A stretch of DNA of 64,000 nt from Nemania diffusa (GCA_038501195.1 JBBPUQ010000003.1:1070501-1134500), one strand, 5' to 3'; shown: positions 37,840 to 50,180, counted from the stretch's first letter. Translations and numbers: made by a program. The notes: generated by a model from the letters alone, not told the origin.

Positions 37840-39206
37840 ATTTCACAATTGGAGAGGAGAGTGTTATTAGATGGATCTAGCAACTCCGCTAGATCACGAA
37901 CTTTAGATAGGCCATACTTCGTAGAAAATATTTCATATGGAGGTGGGGACATGGCCAGATACAGCGGACAGTTACTTGAGGTAAGCAGCCTCTTCCCAAA
38001 TTCGGTGTGTTGGATGCCTCCTTAGTGTAGGTACGCTACTATCCATTATGGCTTTCGCCGAGTTCTCATACGCCGGCGGCCGAAATCTTACTACAACTCT
38101 AATTCACATCTTCTACGCTGGAACAGAAAAATTGTTGTGTACATAAACGTACATATCAGTTAGTGGTAGATTGGCCTCTTCACGAAACAACAAATTTGGG
38201 CCATGATACTAATAAGTTATTATACATTTCATAACGCCCTCATGAGAGACCAACGAATTGGTAATCCTCCACGGCTCCAAAGTACTCACCTTCAGTGCAA
38301 GGCTTATGGGAATAAGACGCGAATGCCGAGATTTGCATAAATCAAACATCTGGAATCCCCGGGGTCCCCGGGTTCCACCTAGGCCACCCTGGGTTGATTT
38401 GATGTAGGTATCTCCATGGAATCTATCTCACCTGCCAGGTTGAAAACTGAATGCCTAGCCAAGCGGTCTTTACAGAAACTCATTGCGAAGGCAGTGGCTC
38501 CTCACCTTATAATAGACTAATCTGACAACTCTATTATATAGTAAGCTATATAGTACGGCGTTGGCAGGTAACCAACCCATTCTAGCCAGCTATAACACCT
38601 GAGTTGGTGTAGCGATTTGTTTTGAGACGTGGGATCCTACTCCTAGGCAACTACCTCGTACGCAACTGGTGCATATTTGCATATCCACGTGACGCCTGCC
38701 AGCGAGGTTCTAAGGCATGGTCACCCTATATTCGCCGCAATATTGGGGGCCAGCTAGGGACTTACCTGGGCATCGCTTATTTCGACTTCCTATTCCAGAA
38801 TCTTTCTTTCAGCCCACCGGCAGGAAAGGCATCCATACCCCGTCTTCATTGGAATCGTGGACCAACATATTGATTGCGTGACTTTTAATTTCTAAGCCCC
38901 TATCCTCCTTCTCCCAATGCAATATCAACCCTCCTTGCCTGTGAATTTTGCGACGATATTTACCAGGTTTAGCTTTGCATCAGCAATAGATAAGGTTTGT
39001 AGATGATCTCAATAATTACCGTATAAACTAAGCCCATGACAGAGTTTTTGTCTAAGTATCATAGTCTGCTACATCGCTTTAAAATGAAATTATGGGGACA
39101 GCTGACGAAGCGGGGAGGTATGAGCCTCAAATTGTTTCTCGTCGATTTGTGACTAATCCAAGTTTCGCCGTCGACATCGTGTCAAGGATAGTGTAATGTA
39201 GTTCTA
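37840..39206. other. Gene-poor stretch
   Basis: Open stretches such as 38622-38873 (+) have no family resemblance or splice support. A GC-rich patch (ccccggggtccccggg) lies near 38353-38372. Nothing further is supported. Confidence 0.3.
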
Positions 39207-40413
39207 CTACGGGTCCAGATCCATCTTATCAAAGCCCTGCTCAACCTCTTCATTAGTGAACCGCCCATCAGAGACCATGGTATTGGAACCCGTCTTGGCG
39301 GCGGCGCCTTCTTGACCCCCGCCACGTAGTCCATCGTTAGAAGGCTCCGCATCGGCTACTCCACCGCGGCCTAATACATGACGATCTTGGTTCTGGCACG
39401 TATGTCCAATCTTGGAATCGTTACCAGATACTCGAATCTTGGTGAATTTCCCTCTCGCCTTAATACTCATACCAACAGAGTTCCCTCCGGGTCCCATCGA
39501 ATGACCGATATCGGACCGATCGCCGCTTACATCGATGTCCTCGAAATGGCCGTCCACATCCATGCTGGGATTTGGAACAGAGTGCCTACTAGAGCTGGGT
39601 TCTCCCGCGTTCGCGACCAGTGTTTCGCGCTGCACGAAACGAAACTGTGGGTTTATCATCTGCCCGAATGGCTGTACCTTTTGATTCCGTTAGGTTGGAT
39701 GTCGTGCATGGTACAATTCAGCTTAGTAGTAGCAACTCACGTTTCTGTCGTCTCGGAATAGAGGTGAGCTGGTAGGCTTGACAAAACTGACGGAGTTATC
39801 GGAATACACTACAAGCTGATAAGCAATGATGAATGGGGACTGTGGCTCAAAGTTGGAAAGGGTGGTTAGGGAGGCGTTTAACAAGATGTGGCGAATCGGC
39901 GCGGGCTTGCTTACTGTCACCGGGGTTCATAAGAGAGACACTATTGCCAGGACTGCAATTGTATACGGCGTCATCCGTCAAACATAAATCCTTCATGGAG
40001 CTCGCCATAGTAGGTATCAATTGGATGGCTAGAAGGAGTGTTGTCTTATCATGTTCTAAAGACTGCAGGTACTCGGTTATGCGAGGTTCGACTGCGTGGG
40101 CAGAGAGGATCTTGATAGCTTTTATAATTCGACCTGCATTAGCAGGGGGGGTATATTTGCGACAGAGTCGCAAGAGGCTCTTAATCTTGGGGCTCATGTT
40201 CTCTAATACTTGATTGACTTGCGATGTGTGGAGAGCTGAATCCTGCTGGATGCAATTTATCATCGCCCCTAACACATGAAGCTCAGTATGCCATCTTTGG
40301 TATCGATCAGGAACAAGATTAATAACGTCGTGAAGCTGCGCAATTGAGTCGAGTAAACTCATCGCTAGTCCCACGAGTTGAAAGGTTGCCGCAACCGTCC
40401 CAACGACTTCCAT
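39207..40413 (-). CDS. Candidate regulated-cell-death effector: HeLo-like/SesA-type N-terminus plus two amyloid-type motifs
   Basis: The start is the ATG at 40413, giving MEVVGTVAATFQLVGLAMSL, the hydrophobic opening typical of SesA/HeLo-like domains at the N-terminus of fungal NLR-associated proteins; an upstream in-frame ATG at 40578 would add 55 atypical residues. The helical domain runs to about 39985. The last exon (39659-39207, 150 residues) carries two motifs sharing the pattern xFxxIxVSGxxSxIGHx at 39551-39495 and 39452-39390, 33 residues apart, in a Gly/Ser/Asn-rich tail. That spacing and pattern resemble HET-s-type amyloid repeats (family knowledge). The last intron is 39740-39660 (gtgagt..gggcag, CCTAAC branch). 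The first intron is uncertain: gtaagc at 39910 joined to a tag acceptor near 39809 keeps frame; a weaker gtatac donor near 39982 is an alternative. No NLR gene is adjacent in this window. Confidence 0.6.
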
Positions 40414-42699
40414 GGCCCCCAGGATTCCGTGATTCCTATCACGGACAAACACCAATAATGCTAGTCCCTTGTCCTTCGAGTCGTTAAGCAATCCGTTGGG
40501 TAAGATCGGTTGATCGACGGGGAAGGTCAGTGCGGTGACGGAAAGAAGAATACTTGAAATTGTCTCGTTTTGTTTCACGCTAATCTAGGCATCCAGGTAA
40601 CGAGAACAATTCAGCCTATCGTATTGAGAATCGGAAACTTTCGTAAGATTTAATGCAAGCCTCGTTGCCTTGCTCGTGCCTGATGTAATATTGATATCCT
40701 GCGGGACATATGTCAAAGTGCAGAACTCAGACTTCTAATTCAGAAATTTCGAGATCTCGCATTGTTGATTCCCGAGCGTTGTATACCTGTCCTCAAAATG
40801 CCCCCAGGTACCTTATTATTCTTTTAGCATCCATTGTGGGCATGCTCGCCTAGCTTAGGGTATGTTTGATAAAAATACCCGTGGAGCCTGCCTTTTGTAT
40901 CCCTATGGCTTTCTCGGAGCGTGCCAAGTAAGAAGAGAAAGTGCAGATCTCGTGCGGACTTTCAGTTTGCCTAACCAAAATTCCATATATCGGCAATTGC
41001 TGACGAAATCCGCTTTGCAGGTGATTTATGCACGAGAGGGCTAGAGTGTGACGAGAATATGCAGTATCTGCAGCTGCAGAGCCTCACAAGACTTGGGGCT
41101 CCCTTCACCGCCTCCCAAGTCCAGACCAATCCTACACACCACAAAGCGTGAGCGAATCACTCACACACTTGAGAGGATAAGAACATGGGCCCGAAATGTT
41201 CCTTTCAAGAACATCACGTAGGTTGCGCTCGTGCAGCTTGACATAGCCATTCGCTTCGCTATGTTTAGGTTGCTAGTAAAACTTCAATCTGGCTGCCAAC
41301 AGGGCCAAATATACGTCAATATAATCGAGCCCGTAGGGCAGGAAATACGTTGCATGCCATACAACCAACCGAGTTGGAAGGCCTGCATGTTGGGTACCAT
41401 CCATCCAGGCCTGATTTGGAGTGGTACCGTAAGTTCAACACACCCTGAGAATGCCGAGGAGAGCAGCTGCCTGTTTGCTCTAGCCACGAATATGCTCTCG
41501 AAAAGTGGCATTGTCTGTATAGATCGGCGTAAGAACACACGTAGTACTGCAACGGTTATCGCTCGACTATCTGGGTAGCTCCCTATTTGATAGTAAAATA
41601 GATACGGAAATAGAAGTCTAGGTAGATGTCAAATCCTTAGGTCCATAATCGTATTAACTTTGATAGCTTGGGAACTGTCAGATGTAGGCGATGTCATGCC
41701 GGGTCCTTATAGTTGAGTGTGTATTGTGCGTTGTTCTTATAATAAGGGCTCCTCGAAGTCGGCAATTAGCCACGATAGTTGTGGCTAGACTTGCCCTCTT
41801 CTGGACGCCTCTTACAGCTGTGTCTTATCTTAAAATGAAGCTGACGCGGGTGATTTCTAATACTAGGACATCAAACGTTTGCTGCATTGGAGTCTAGAAT
41901 ATCTGGTATTGTCGATGGTGTCAATTGCATGTTGATCGCGTTGCTGACTGCAGAGCTTATCTGGCGCTTAGCTAGCATGGTGACATGGAACAATACAGTG
42001 TGGACGACGATTACATGTACGGTGCTGCAAGAGGCACAAAAGTTCCTTTTAACGGGAACAAGAAAGGAGCCTGCATTAGAAGATCCCTTTTTGCCAGTAC
42101 CTGGGGAAAGAAACGAGTATATAGACAAGACCCCTGCTCACTTGAGAGCTCTGTGTACTGGAAAGTAAAAACTACTATGTACGCCACGCCTACTTCTATT
42201 GATCTCACGCAACCTTATTTAAACACTGATTTTAAAACATGATTTTCTCGATGACGCTTATATATATAATCGTGTAACTACCTAGGTAGCATCATATTAC
42301 AGCGGTTTAGTTGCGCGCTATTCTTGTAAAAATATGTACAGTGCGTGTACAGCTTATATAAAATCTGTGGCGTAGCATAGCGCGTAAATTATCTGTGCCG
42401 TATTATAAGCTATCTGTGGCGTCGCGCACTAGTGCACGGAACTCTTAGGTAAGCAGGGGTAGCTCTATGTTCCCCTCCCCCTATACTTGCCGCGGCAGTA
42501 GTGAAGGTAGATTATATTGTAGAGCATGAGTGAATAACCTCACTACCTCCTCATTAACCTATTTAAGACTTTTTAAGCGGCCGCTTGGGTATATTGAATT
42601 ACAAGCAAGCACTTCTTTGGCGGCTTCTTATTTAACTTGATCTCAGTAGCTGTGGCCGCCCACCCTCCTTTTACAGGCTACACGGCGACCCAAGGTATA
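40414..42699. other. Gene-poor stretch with possible relics
   Basis: Includes the promoter of the minus-strand effector gene. Overlapping open stretches at 41231-41578 and 41887-42242 occur on both strands and match nothing I recognise. A CTACCTAGGTAG palindrome lies at about 42279-42290. Three copies of a phrase resembling tgtggcgt occur at 42365-42425. Confidence 0.3.
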
Positions 42700-43580
42700 C
42701 TGGGCCTTGACGGCGTGCCCAGCTGTCGAGAACGGCAGCATGTGCGGGATCCCTTATACGCCCATGGTCACAGGTTTCTCCTTGTCGGCGACTGCAACGG
42801 CACTAATGCGTGCGCGGAATTGGTGCCATTCACGCGCGAAGTCGGATGATAGATTGACCAGAAGGAACGCGCCGTCATTGCTGATATCCTTGTTGATGTT
42901 GTCACGGAAGTCGCGCTTGCGGGGCCTCGTTGCGCCATGTGGCGCCGCCCTCGGGGGATGTGAACTGAATGGTAAAAAGCACGTCGGCGATGGAGTTGTA
43001 ATCAAACTGGCGGAAGGGGTTGGGCAGCTCGAGCTTCCACCTGCTGACGACGCCGGCGCCCTCGAAGGGCAAGTAGCGCTCGCCGTTGGGGTTTAGCTCG
43101 AATACACCATTGTCGTGATTCCCAGCGCTCACCGCTACCGGTGAGATAGGGATGCTGTCTGTATGGAAGCGATCATCATTCATTGGGTCCTAGCAGTAGT
43201 AGCTACCCGCTTGCGACTTGCCGGTCTGGATGTGATACTGGTGCTCTAGTAGCCGCGGCGTGCAGCTCACGCCTGTGTCGGGGCCGACGATACTTTGTAT
43301 CGTTACTGACACTCTTGATGCTGCGGTAGTAGTGGCTAGGAAAGTCCTGGTCTAGTAGTACCTCGGGGATCTAACTCGGTGGTGCCGTTAACATGCAACT
43401 CGATGAGGGCCAGCGGCGATACCTAGCGTAACGACACCGTCTTGGTAAGCTCGTAGCTGTGCGTCGTGCCCTACATCTAGAACTTGTTCATACGGCGCAG
43501 CGCTGCTGTTAGCTGCTGCGCGGCAAGCAGCCTGTCTCTCGACTCGTCCCAGTAGGCGTTACCAGGATTTGGCGCACCAC
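42700..43580 (-). pseudogene. Tc toxin A subunit-like C-terminal region, broken
   Basis: The minus strand shows dispersed matches to the C-terminal region of TcA (insecticidal toxin complex) proteins, whose relatives occur in some fungi. The open segment 43183-42902 contains ERYLPFEGAGV and a following WKLELP..FRQFDY block typical of the C-terminal TcB-binding part. Upstream, between about 43200 and 43560, the match continues through YELTKTVSLR and LALIELHVNG but is interrupted by several in-frame stops (TAG), some possibly from CAG by C-to-T change. Downstream, near 43000, a frameshift moves the match to another frame, which ends at 42754. No N-terminal pore-forming region is present here, so it is both truncated and inactivated. 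The product cannot be functional as written. Confidence 0.65.
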
Positions 43581-43587
43581 CGAAGAG

Positions 43588-44243
43588 ATGAGAGGGATTG
43601 CGTTTGTTCATTTTAACATCCAGTCTGCCGTCCACACGACTTGTAAGGGCAACTTCAACTCCGACAAAGAAAAGGCGTCGTACTGCGCGCCAGCCCGAGA
43701 ATCTGCGGAGTCACACGCGGAACACTTGATCCAAGGGGAGCGAAAAGTGCTTATCTACATGGATTTTCCGACGGAAGCGCTTAGATCAAACGCAGGAGGG
43801 GTGCAAGATTACGGACCGGCGATAACTCCAAAATGGAGCGAGGTGAGTATCCCACCGTTCCAAACCTAGCATATTCTACCACCTACCTGCCTACATATTC
43901 CTTGACCTTTCCTCGCTGAACGCCGTCACGGTACAAGAGGATGATGCACAGCGCGCGCCCTGACGCCGAGCTTGCCAAGGCAATCATGCACCGGAGCCGC
44001 TAGGACAAGATTTTCGCGCTGATGCGCTCAACCAGTGTTGAGTACGATGAGAGCCTTGTTCCCGACGGCGCACCAGATGAGCCTAGCCAGCAGATCGCAG
44101 ACAGGATACTAAGTAAACGCCGCGCAGATATCACGATCGGCGCCGAGACGACTCTTCTGGTGAACTCCAAGACGGATGCATTTATATTGAACGGGCAGGT
44201 GCAGATGCATCTTACCTACTTGTTCAAGCGGCTGCTAATATAG
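43588..44243 (+). pseudogene. Unrecognised two-exon gene with premature stop
   Basis: Exon 1 (43588-43842, 85 codons) ends at a strong donor (GTGAGT), and exon 2 starts at 43938 after gtacaag; the phases match. Exon 2 has an in-frame TAG at 44001-44003 and is then open to 44243. Exon 1 contains GERKVLIYMDFPTEAL, which loosely resembles a helicase C-terminal strand, but this is not enough for a family call. Exon 2 has an acidic, helical look (PDGAPDEPSQQIADRILSKR). The start is uncertain and the gene may begin further left. It lies head-to-head with the TcA-like pseudogene. Confidence 0.35.
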
Positions 44244-45873
44244 CTGATTCATTAAATACATCTACGTTGCCGACCAGGTGATTTCCAAATTGGCCAACCT
44301 AGGGCCTCATAGCATCTAGTTTGCCACTTTTCGAAAATCGAGGCAGGCCGACTAAACAGCAAGTTCAATAAGCTCAGTTTCGTACCGTCGCTGTGGTCTT
44401 TCGTATTGCACACATTAGTGATGAAAGTTTCCGGACTGTCGTCATCGCTAGCAAGTCTCAGAACGTGATCGTTGGCGTTATAGGTTGAATAAGTATTTGG
44501 AGCATGAATGGCTATTAGATGATCTCGAACACAGAATATTAGCATAACAGGAATGGAGTTCCTGTTAGGTGAGCGGAGGACAATCACCACAGCGTAACGA
44601 CAACCTTATCAATCAACGAATTATTAGCGAATATAATGCACACTTCCTAGTTACTTACTTACTCTGTACATCCTCGTTTTCAACATATGTACGGTATGCT
44701 TGCAGTGAAATGAAGGATTACAACTTATCTTACCCCGCACAGCTACCCATCAGATCTATGCAATTACGCATAGATAAATCAGAGGCCCGAGGGCATCGAA
44801 AATGAGGGCCCCTAGCAGGAGAGGGCCTCAGGACACGTTACCTTATCTAATACCTACCAAGCAACAGTCAACATGTCGTTGCGTATTCACACCATCTCAA
44901 GAACAACACCATGCGAAACTAAGGCCACTGTCGTCTAGCATGTCAGGCTTGCTAAGCAGATGCGCGCCACTCTTGACTGATATACTATTGAAGAGCGCTA
45001 TGCGGTCTTGGCCCTGTCTTCGGCAGAGCAACATTGCTGATCTGCTGATAGACTGCCTACGCAACCCTTTTGCGCAAGCATTCGATACTTATAGCATCTA
45101 GATAGACCGATAGCAGACGGCAGCGACAGGGGCAGCGGCCGACCGACTCGCCGAGACCGCCAATAATAGCACCCTGCATGCGTCTCCACGCCACCATCGG
45201 CTGGGCATTGTTCGGCACGGAGTCGGTATCTCTTTCGCACCCTTGTTCGTCCGAGCAAACGCGCGGGGAAGAGAAGACCATGTGAGCGCCCACGAAAGCC
45301 TTCCCCTTTCGGGCATTGTGGACACCCCCCCGCCGGCTCCATGGCATGCGCGGCCATTGACCTCGAGCGCATCGAAATCCTCGCTTACTGATCCGTTATG
45401 GTATCAGCGCCGGGGGAGGGCTAGACTACCTGGGTTGGCTCGCCGGCGGCCCCCAGCCTCAGCCCCAGTATTACAACAAAAATGGTAATAATGCATGATG
45501 AGGCGTCCAAATATTTCCTAATTATCTGTCCTTGCAGTAGGGTTCGTGAGTAACCGGCCCGTTGGCGATCATGCCAGACTGCAGCTTTTAGAGGCTGCTG
45601 AGAACAACATGACAGATCCTTAGAGCCCGTCCACGGCAAGCACTAGTCTTGTCGCTAATGTTTCGCTAGAATGATGCTACCCCGGATGTCGCTACGAGTA
45701 TATGATGGAGGCTTTCCGTGTCTAATCTCGCTTCGTCCTAAGTGATGCGACGCTACTCTTACAGACGAGTCCTTCACAACTAGGGTCTCCTTGTTACGGA
45801 CTGTGTCCCATGTTGGCTGTAATGACCGTGTCCGCTCGTGTATCTACGCCGTAGAGCAGACACACCGAGCACA
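44244..45873. other. Gene-poor stretch
   Basis: Overlapping open stretches on both strands at 44998-45490 reflect high GC rather than coding; none has domain or splice support. The end of this stretch should hold the promoter of the rhodopsin-fold gene. Confidence 0.3.
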
Positions 45874-47327
45874 ATGGCGGCAGACAACCGCGGGCCTGAG
45901 CTCGCTGCCGTGACAGGCATGCTCCTCGGCCTCTCCGCCGTTGCCGTCTTCCTCCGATGCTACGTGCGGATCTTCATGTTAAAACTGTTTCGGCTGGAGG
46001 ATTGGTTAGCTGTGTGGACATTGGTACGGCACAATTCTCATCATGCTAATTCTTTAGACACTAATTTGGATAGGGGTTATCTATCGCTTATACCGCTTTT
46101 GTTATGTTGAGCATCGTGAACGGTGCTGGCAGCCGCCAAGCCTCTGTACCCATAGAAAATATCCCTAAAGTACTTAAGGTACGCTCATTTGGCGGCGATT
46201 CTACACAATTAGCCACTCACTTTTAACATGGGCGACTCCTAGATGCGTTGGGCCGGCGAACTCACATATATTGCAACGTGCATCTCTCTCAAGCTTACAG
46301 TCGGCCTCTTTCTACTACGCATCTGTGCACGGAAGTGGCAGAAGAATGTCATTTATACGGTCCTTGTCGTCTGTGTCGGATTTAACCTCTTCTATCTCTT
46401 CATAGCAGCCTTCCAATGTCAACCTATCAACTTTTACTGGGAGCAGTACACCAATACCACATTGACCGGCAGGTGTCTGTCCCTCAAACTCATTACCAGT
46501 TTAACCTACGCTGCATGCGGTGTAAATGCCGCGGGAGACTGGACCCTTGGACTATTACCTATTTTGCTCGTGAGAGGGCTTGATCTTGCGAGGCGGCAAA
46601 AGATCTCAATCGCAGGCATCTTGGCCCTCGGCGCCTTGTAAGTCCACCACATTACCCCAATTACACAGGAGCCTCCTCCACAACACCCAGCTAACGAAAA
46701 CAAAGAGCCTCCACCGCGACTATCGTCCGCATATTCTACGTCTGGCAGCTCACCCAAGACGGCGACATATTATACACATTCACCGACCTCGCCATCTGGT
46801 CAACCGTAGAGAACGGCCTCGGCCTCACCGCCTCCTCCATCGCCACGCTGCGCCCCCTCTTCAAGAGCTTCCGCGAAGTGCCCTTATCACAGCGCCTCTC
46901 GACAAGCTGGCACGCGCTGCGCAAGCCGCACTCCCGGAACACGAGCTCCTTCGGCCCCCTCAGTCCCGCCCCGCACCCGATCTACGGGCTGCCGCCCCGC
47001 CCGCCCCGCCCGCCTCGCCTCGCCATCTCGCGCCAGCCCAGCGACGACAGCATCATGAGCGGCGGCAGCAGCGCCGACGGCGCACCGCTGACGCCGAGCA
47101 AGTATAGCTGGCAGAGCTACCGGAGCTACGAGCTGAACAAGGACGTGCTGGCGCGCCACTACTACCCCGTCAGCCCGCGCGAGATCCGCACGCGGTGGCA
47201 CAGCGACGGGTCGCGGCAGTGCAGGGTCGGCGGGCGCTCGCGCGAGGACCTGCCGTCTCGCGCGCTGGGACGCGAGAATTTATATGGGCACAGGTACGGG
47301 GTGCATGGGAGGCAATTTAGCGTTTGA
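45874..47327 (+). CDS. Fungal rhodopsin-fold seven-TM protein (PTH11-like, no CFEM)
   Basis: Exons 45874-46023, 46074-46178, 46243-46637 and 46706-47327 join in phase (423 residues). Introns are 50, 64 and 68 nt; the last starts GTAAGT and has a GCTAAC branch. The start ATG gives MAADNRGPELAAVTGMLLGL. Seven hydrophobic segments follow: AAVTGMLLGLSAVAVFLRCY, the DWLAVWTL region into YTAFVML, ELTYIATCISLKLTVGLFLL, VIYTVLVVCVGFNLFYLFIA, the YAACGVNAAGDWTLGLLPIL region, ISIAGILALGALASTATIVR and IWSTVENGLGLTASSIATL. FQCQPINFYWEQY between TM4 and TM5 is the family signature with conserved cysteine. The cytosolic tail of about 170 residues is Ser/Pro/Arg-rich with ELNKDVLARHYYPVSPREIR. There is no CFEM domain. 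The family includes plasma-membrane sensors such as PTH11; ligand and coupling are unknown. Confidence 0.85.
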
Positions 47328-48249
47328 CATGTTCTTAGGCGTGTATTTTGTTTATTATGGAGTTTGGGCTTTCCCGGGACAAATATAAAGGACCACGGCT
47401 CGACTTATACTTGGTGCCTCTTTTCGTGATCTCATTTTTCTCTGCATCGTCATCGCCCTTGCCTTTCGCGGAGAGTAGATCGTTTTGTCGCTGATATGTA
47501 GTAGACATTAAACATTCCTAGGCACTGTACTATATCTCAGTGATCCGCTAATTCATTATTGCTGAGATGTTGGGGGAGTACATGGAAGAACCTACTAGTA
47601 ATCCTGTGCCCTCCTGTAGGGCTCGCGATAATGACGGTGTTCAGAGCAAGAACTCACTCGTCTCGGAGGGGGTTCGGGCCACAGCGTCCGGGCTTCGGCC
47701 CCGCCTATATAAGTTCATCCAAACTAAAGTAAACGGCTCAGAGCTAACTGTTAGTAGGATAAGAACCATGTACTTTGTCGGTTATAATAGGGGCGGACTA
47801 GTAACGACTGTTCGATATCGGCAGAGGAGGTGTCGAGAGTTTCTGGTACTTATAGGCGGCGAGTCTGTCAAGAGGGGTGTCGAGAACGAGTTGGTTCTAA
47901 GGTGAGACTAAAATTACAGTTAGGGCGGATAGGAAACTTTGCTTTAAGACGTACTAGGCGCTTTCTGCTGGTCTTTTTAGCTACCAATGATGCGTTAATT
48001 CGATATTCGAAGTTATGTAAAGATATCCTAGGCGTGTTTGCCAAGTTTGTAGTGAATGTATCCCGCGAATGGTTTGTGTGTAACCATAGTAACGCAACTA
48101 CATTGAAGCATGTCGATGTGTAACATGAGCATATGTAGAGGTAAATAACAACTCGAATTTTGACAGAGAAAATTTCCTCATACATTAACAGGAGAATTAT
48201 CGAATAGCTTTGAGGGGGAATACTGTTAATACCTGAAGTATCTGGTATA

Positions 48250-48263
48250 GGGGGGGGGGGGGG
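48250..48263. repeat. Poly-G tract (14 G)
   Basis: An uninterrupted run of 14 G in otherwise mixed sequence. It may be unstable or form a quadruplex-like structure; no gene depends on it. Confidence 0.9.
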
Positions 48264-48783
48264 TTAGGTGGCGAAGAGTGGATGATGATATGTTATGCTG
48301 TAGCCTTCAACGTTTCCAAGATAGATATTCTCTGCTATACAATTCATCTATATATAAATTTAAATCTATTAACAAGTTGATAAATTCATATGTTGAATAG
48401 TAAACAAATAATGTGGTAGTGGTGGTGTGTAAAGTGGTGTGGGTTGGGACTAGAAAAGGAAGCAATAGGAAACACCAAGAAAAGGATCACGATGAATGGC
48501 AAAGCATGTAAGAGAAGGGCATCAGTTATCCAAAAAGGGAGCATTGCAAGTATGCAGAAGAGGCGTGGTTGACCAAGTATTACCTACGTGACTATCAAAC
48601 AATGTGGGTGGCAAAGCTACCTAGGTACCTCCCTCACCTTCCTGCCTCGCCCTGCACCAATAGAGGGGCAACAAGGGGAATATAAGGCACCATAGATGGC
48701 GGTTCTCTCGGGCTTCAATGATGACGGGTTCTCAACCGATGAAGGCACTTGGTATAGTGGTAAAGCTGTAAGACCTAACATAT

Positions 48784-48845
48784 ATCGTGGGCTGTGGGCT
48801 GTGGGCACAGGGGGCAGTGGGCACAGGGGGCAATGGGCACTGGGG
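48784..48845. repeat. Minisatellite with GGGCACAGGGGGCAGT-like unit
   Basis: Three to four units of about 16 bases (gggcacagggggcagt, gggcacagggggcaat, gggcactggggtgcaa) follow a GGGCTGTGGGCTGT start. They stand in tandem in intergenic DNA. Confidence 0.6.
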
Positions 48846-50180
48846 TGCAATATGTTACTGGGGGGCAGTTGCGCACTTATGGGCTTACTCGTGCTGAGGT
48901 TGAGAACCCTAGTTGAGGATGGGGCGGAGGGGTGGTTCTCCGAAATGCCCGGGTTCAGTTCTGGACCAAATCATTATTTTTTTCTTTTTTTTCTTCCGTT
49001 TTGTTTTTCCAATCTCAAATCATTTCTTCCTATAGCTAGGACATTTTGATGAAATATTAAACAGTTAAATCTCTATTGAATTAAAAATTAAAGTAATATT
49101 ATTTATTAGTTTCACTGTTGTAGAATTGACATGTTGTTCTCTGCTGTTATGAATTTCTGGCATCTTGAACTTGGTGTGTATGTAGAAATGTCACAAGCTG
49201 AAGTAGTTGCCTAATCACTAAGTCCCCTTAATACCACCAGACTTTTGAATTTGTTTCTAAGATGTAAAATAACACACATGTAAATCATTTATATAATGAT
49301 ACAGGGCCTGAGTACTGTTGTGAGGCCGCAACAACATTAACTTGAAGCCTATTTTATGCTATGATTTTTACAACGTACATATACATATTAAGAATAGAGG
49401 TGGTATCCTACAGCCTAACCGAGGCATCAGTGTTTATTCAAACCTCGAATACCAATTAAAATGTGGTTTTTTCTGTGGCAAAAATAAGACTACCTTCAGA
49501 ATATGGTAAGAACATCGTGAACATGGTTAGGTAAAAGAGTGGTGTTTATTTTATAACCAAATTGTAGCACAAATTGTCGGATCACCATACAAGTTAACAG
49601 GTCACGGTATATTTCTACAAGACACATTCTATAATCAGGATCTTCTATCTAGAAGCTCGTCGGCAATACGTATTTTGCTCTGGAAACTTAAAGTCAGTGA
49701 TCTGGATGTCTCGATGTTGGTTGCAAGGGACGGAATGGAGGTGAGGTTCAGAGTGGAGCCGCTACAAGGACTCCCGTGCCCTATTGTCGGCAGTCCCAAT
49801 GCGAATGCAAGGGGAGCCACCCAATCTATAATCTATTCCAAGTTAGGTCATTCGTCTATCTGGCTTGTGGACCTTTTATTGAATTTATTTGATAGGTTGG
49901 AATTAAATGCATTTTGAGCCTATACGCTTATAAGTATACTTTGTTACCTCTTGAGGTCATGAAGCATCCTTGTGGCAAGGTTGCGCTAAATTTCTTAGCC
50001 CTCTCCCTCCTCGACCTATGGCGAGCTACTGTACCATCTATCTAGGTACCTAGGTAATTCTAATTTTTGCTACCCACCAATCACAAGCTCCCAACCAAGC
50101 TCATCTAATGATTTTTTTACCCGATCGGGATCTCGTCAAGCACTTATCCAACCCATCACGAGACCTCAGGCTACAATGTA

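Larger units (their letters stand above)
47328..50180. other. Gene-poor stretch upstream of rmp1
   Basis: No supported gene. It contains a run of 14 G at 48250-48263, a short GGGCAGTGGGCACAG-type minisatellite (48784-48845), an AT-richer segment around 48960-49640, and CTACCTAGGTAC motifs at about 48618 and 50042. Open stretches at 47567-47905 and 49675-49917 have no domain support. The 100 bases before 50181 should hold the rmp1 promoter. Confidence 0.35.

Noticed and set aside
41231..41578. 115-codon plus-strand frame thought to be a copia-type polyprotein relic
   Set aside because: No reverse transcriptase or integrase motif could be read on either strand.
46580..47107. 175-codon plus-strand frame in the rhodopsin gene
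   Set aside because: Out-of-frame shadow of exons 3-4; His/Arg/Pro-rich without domains.
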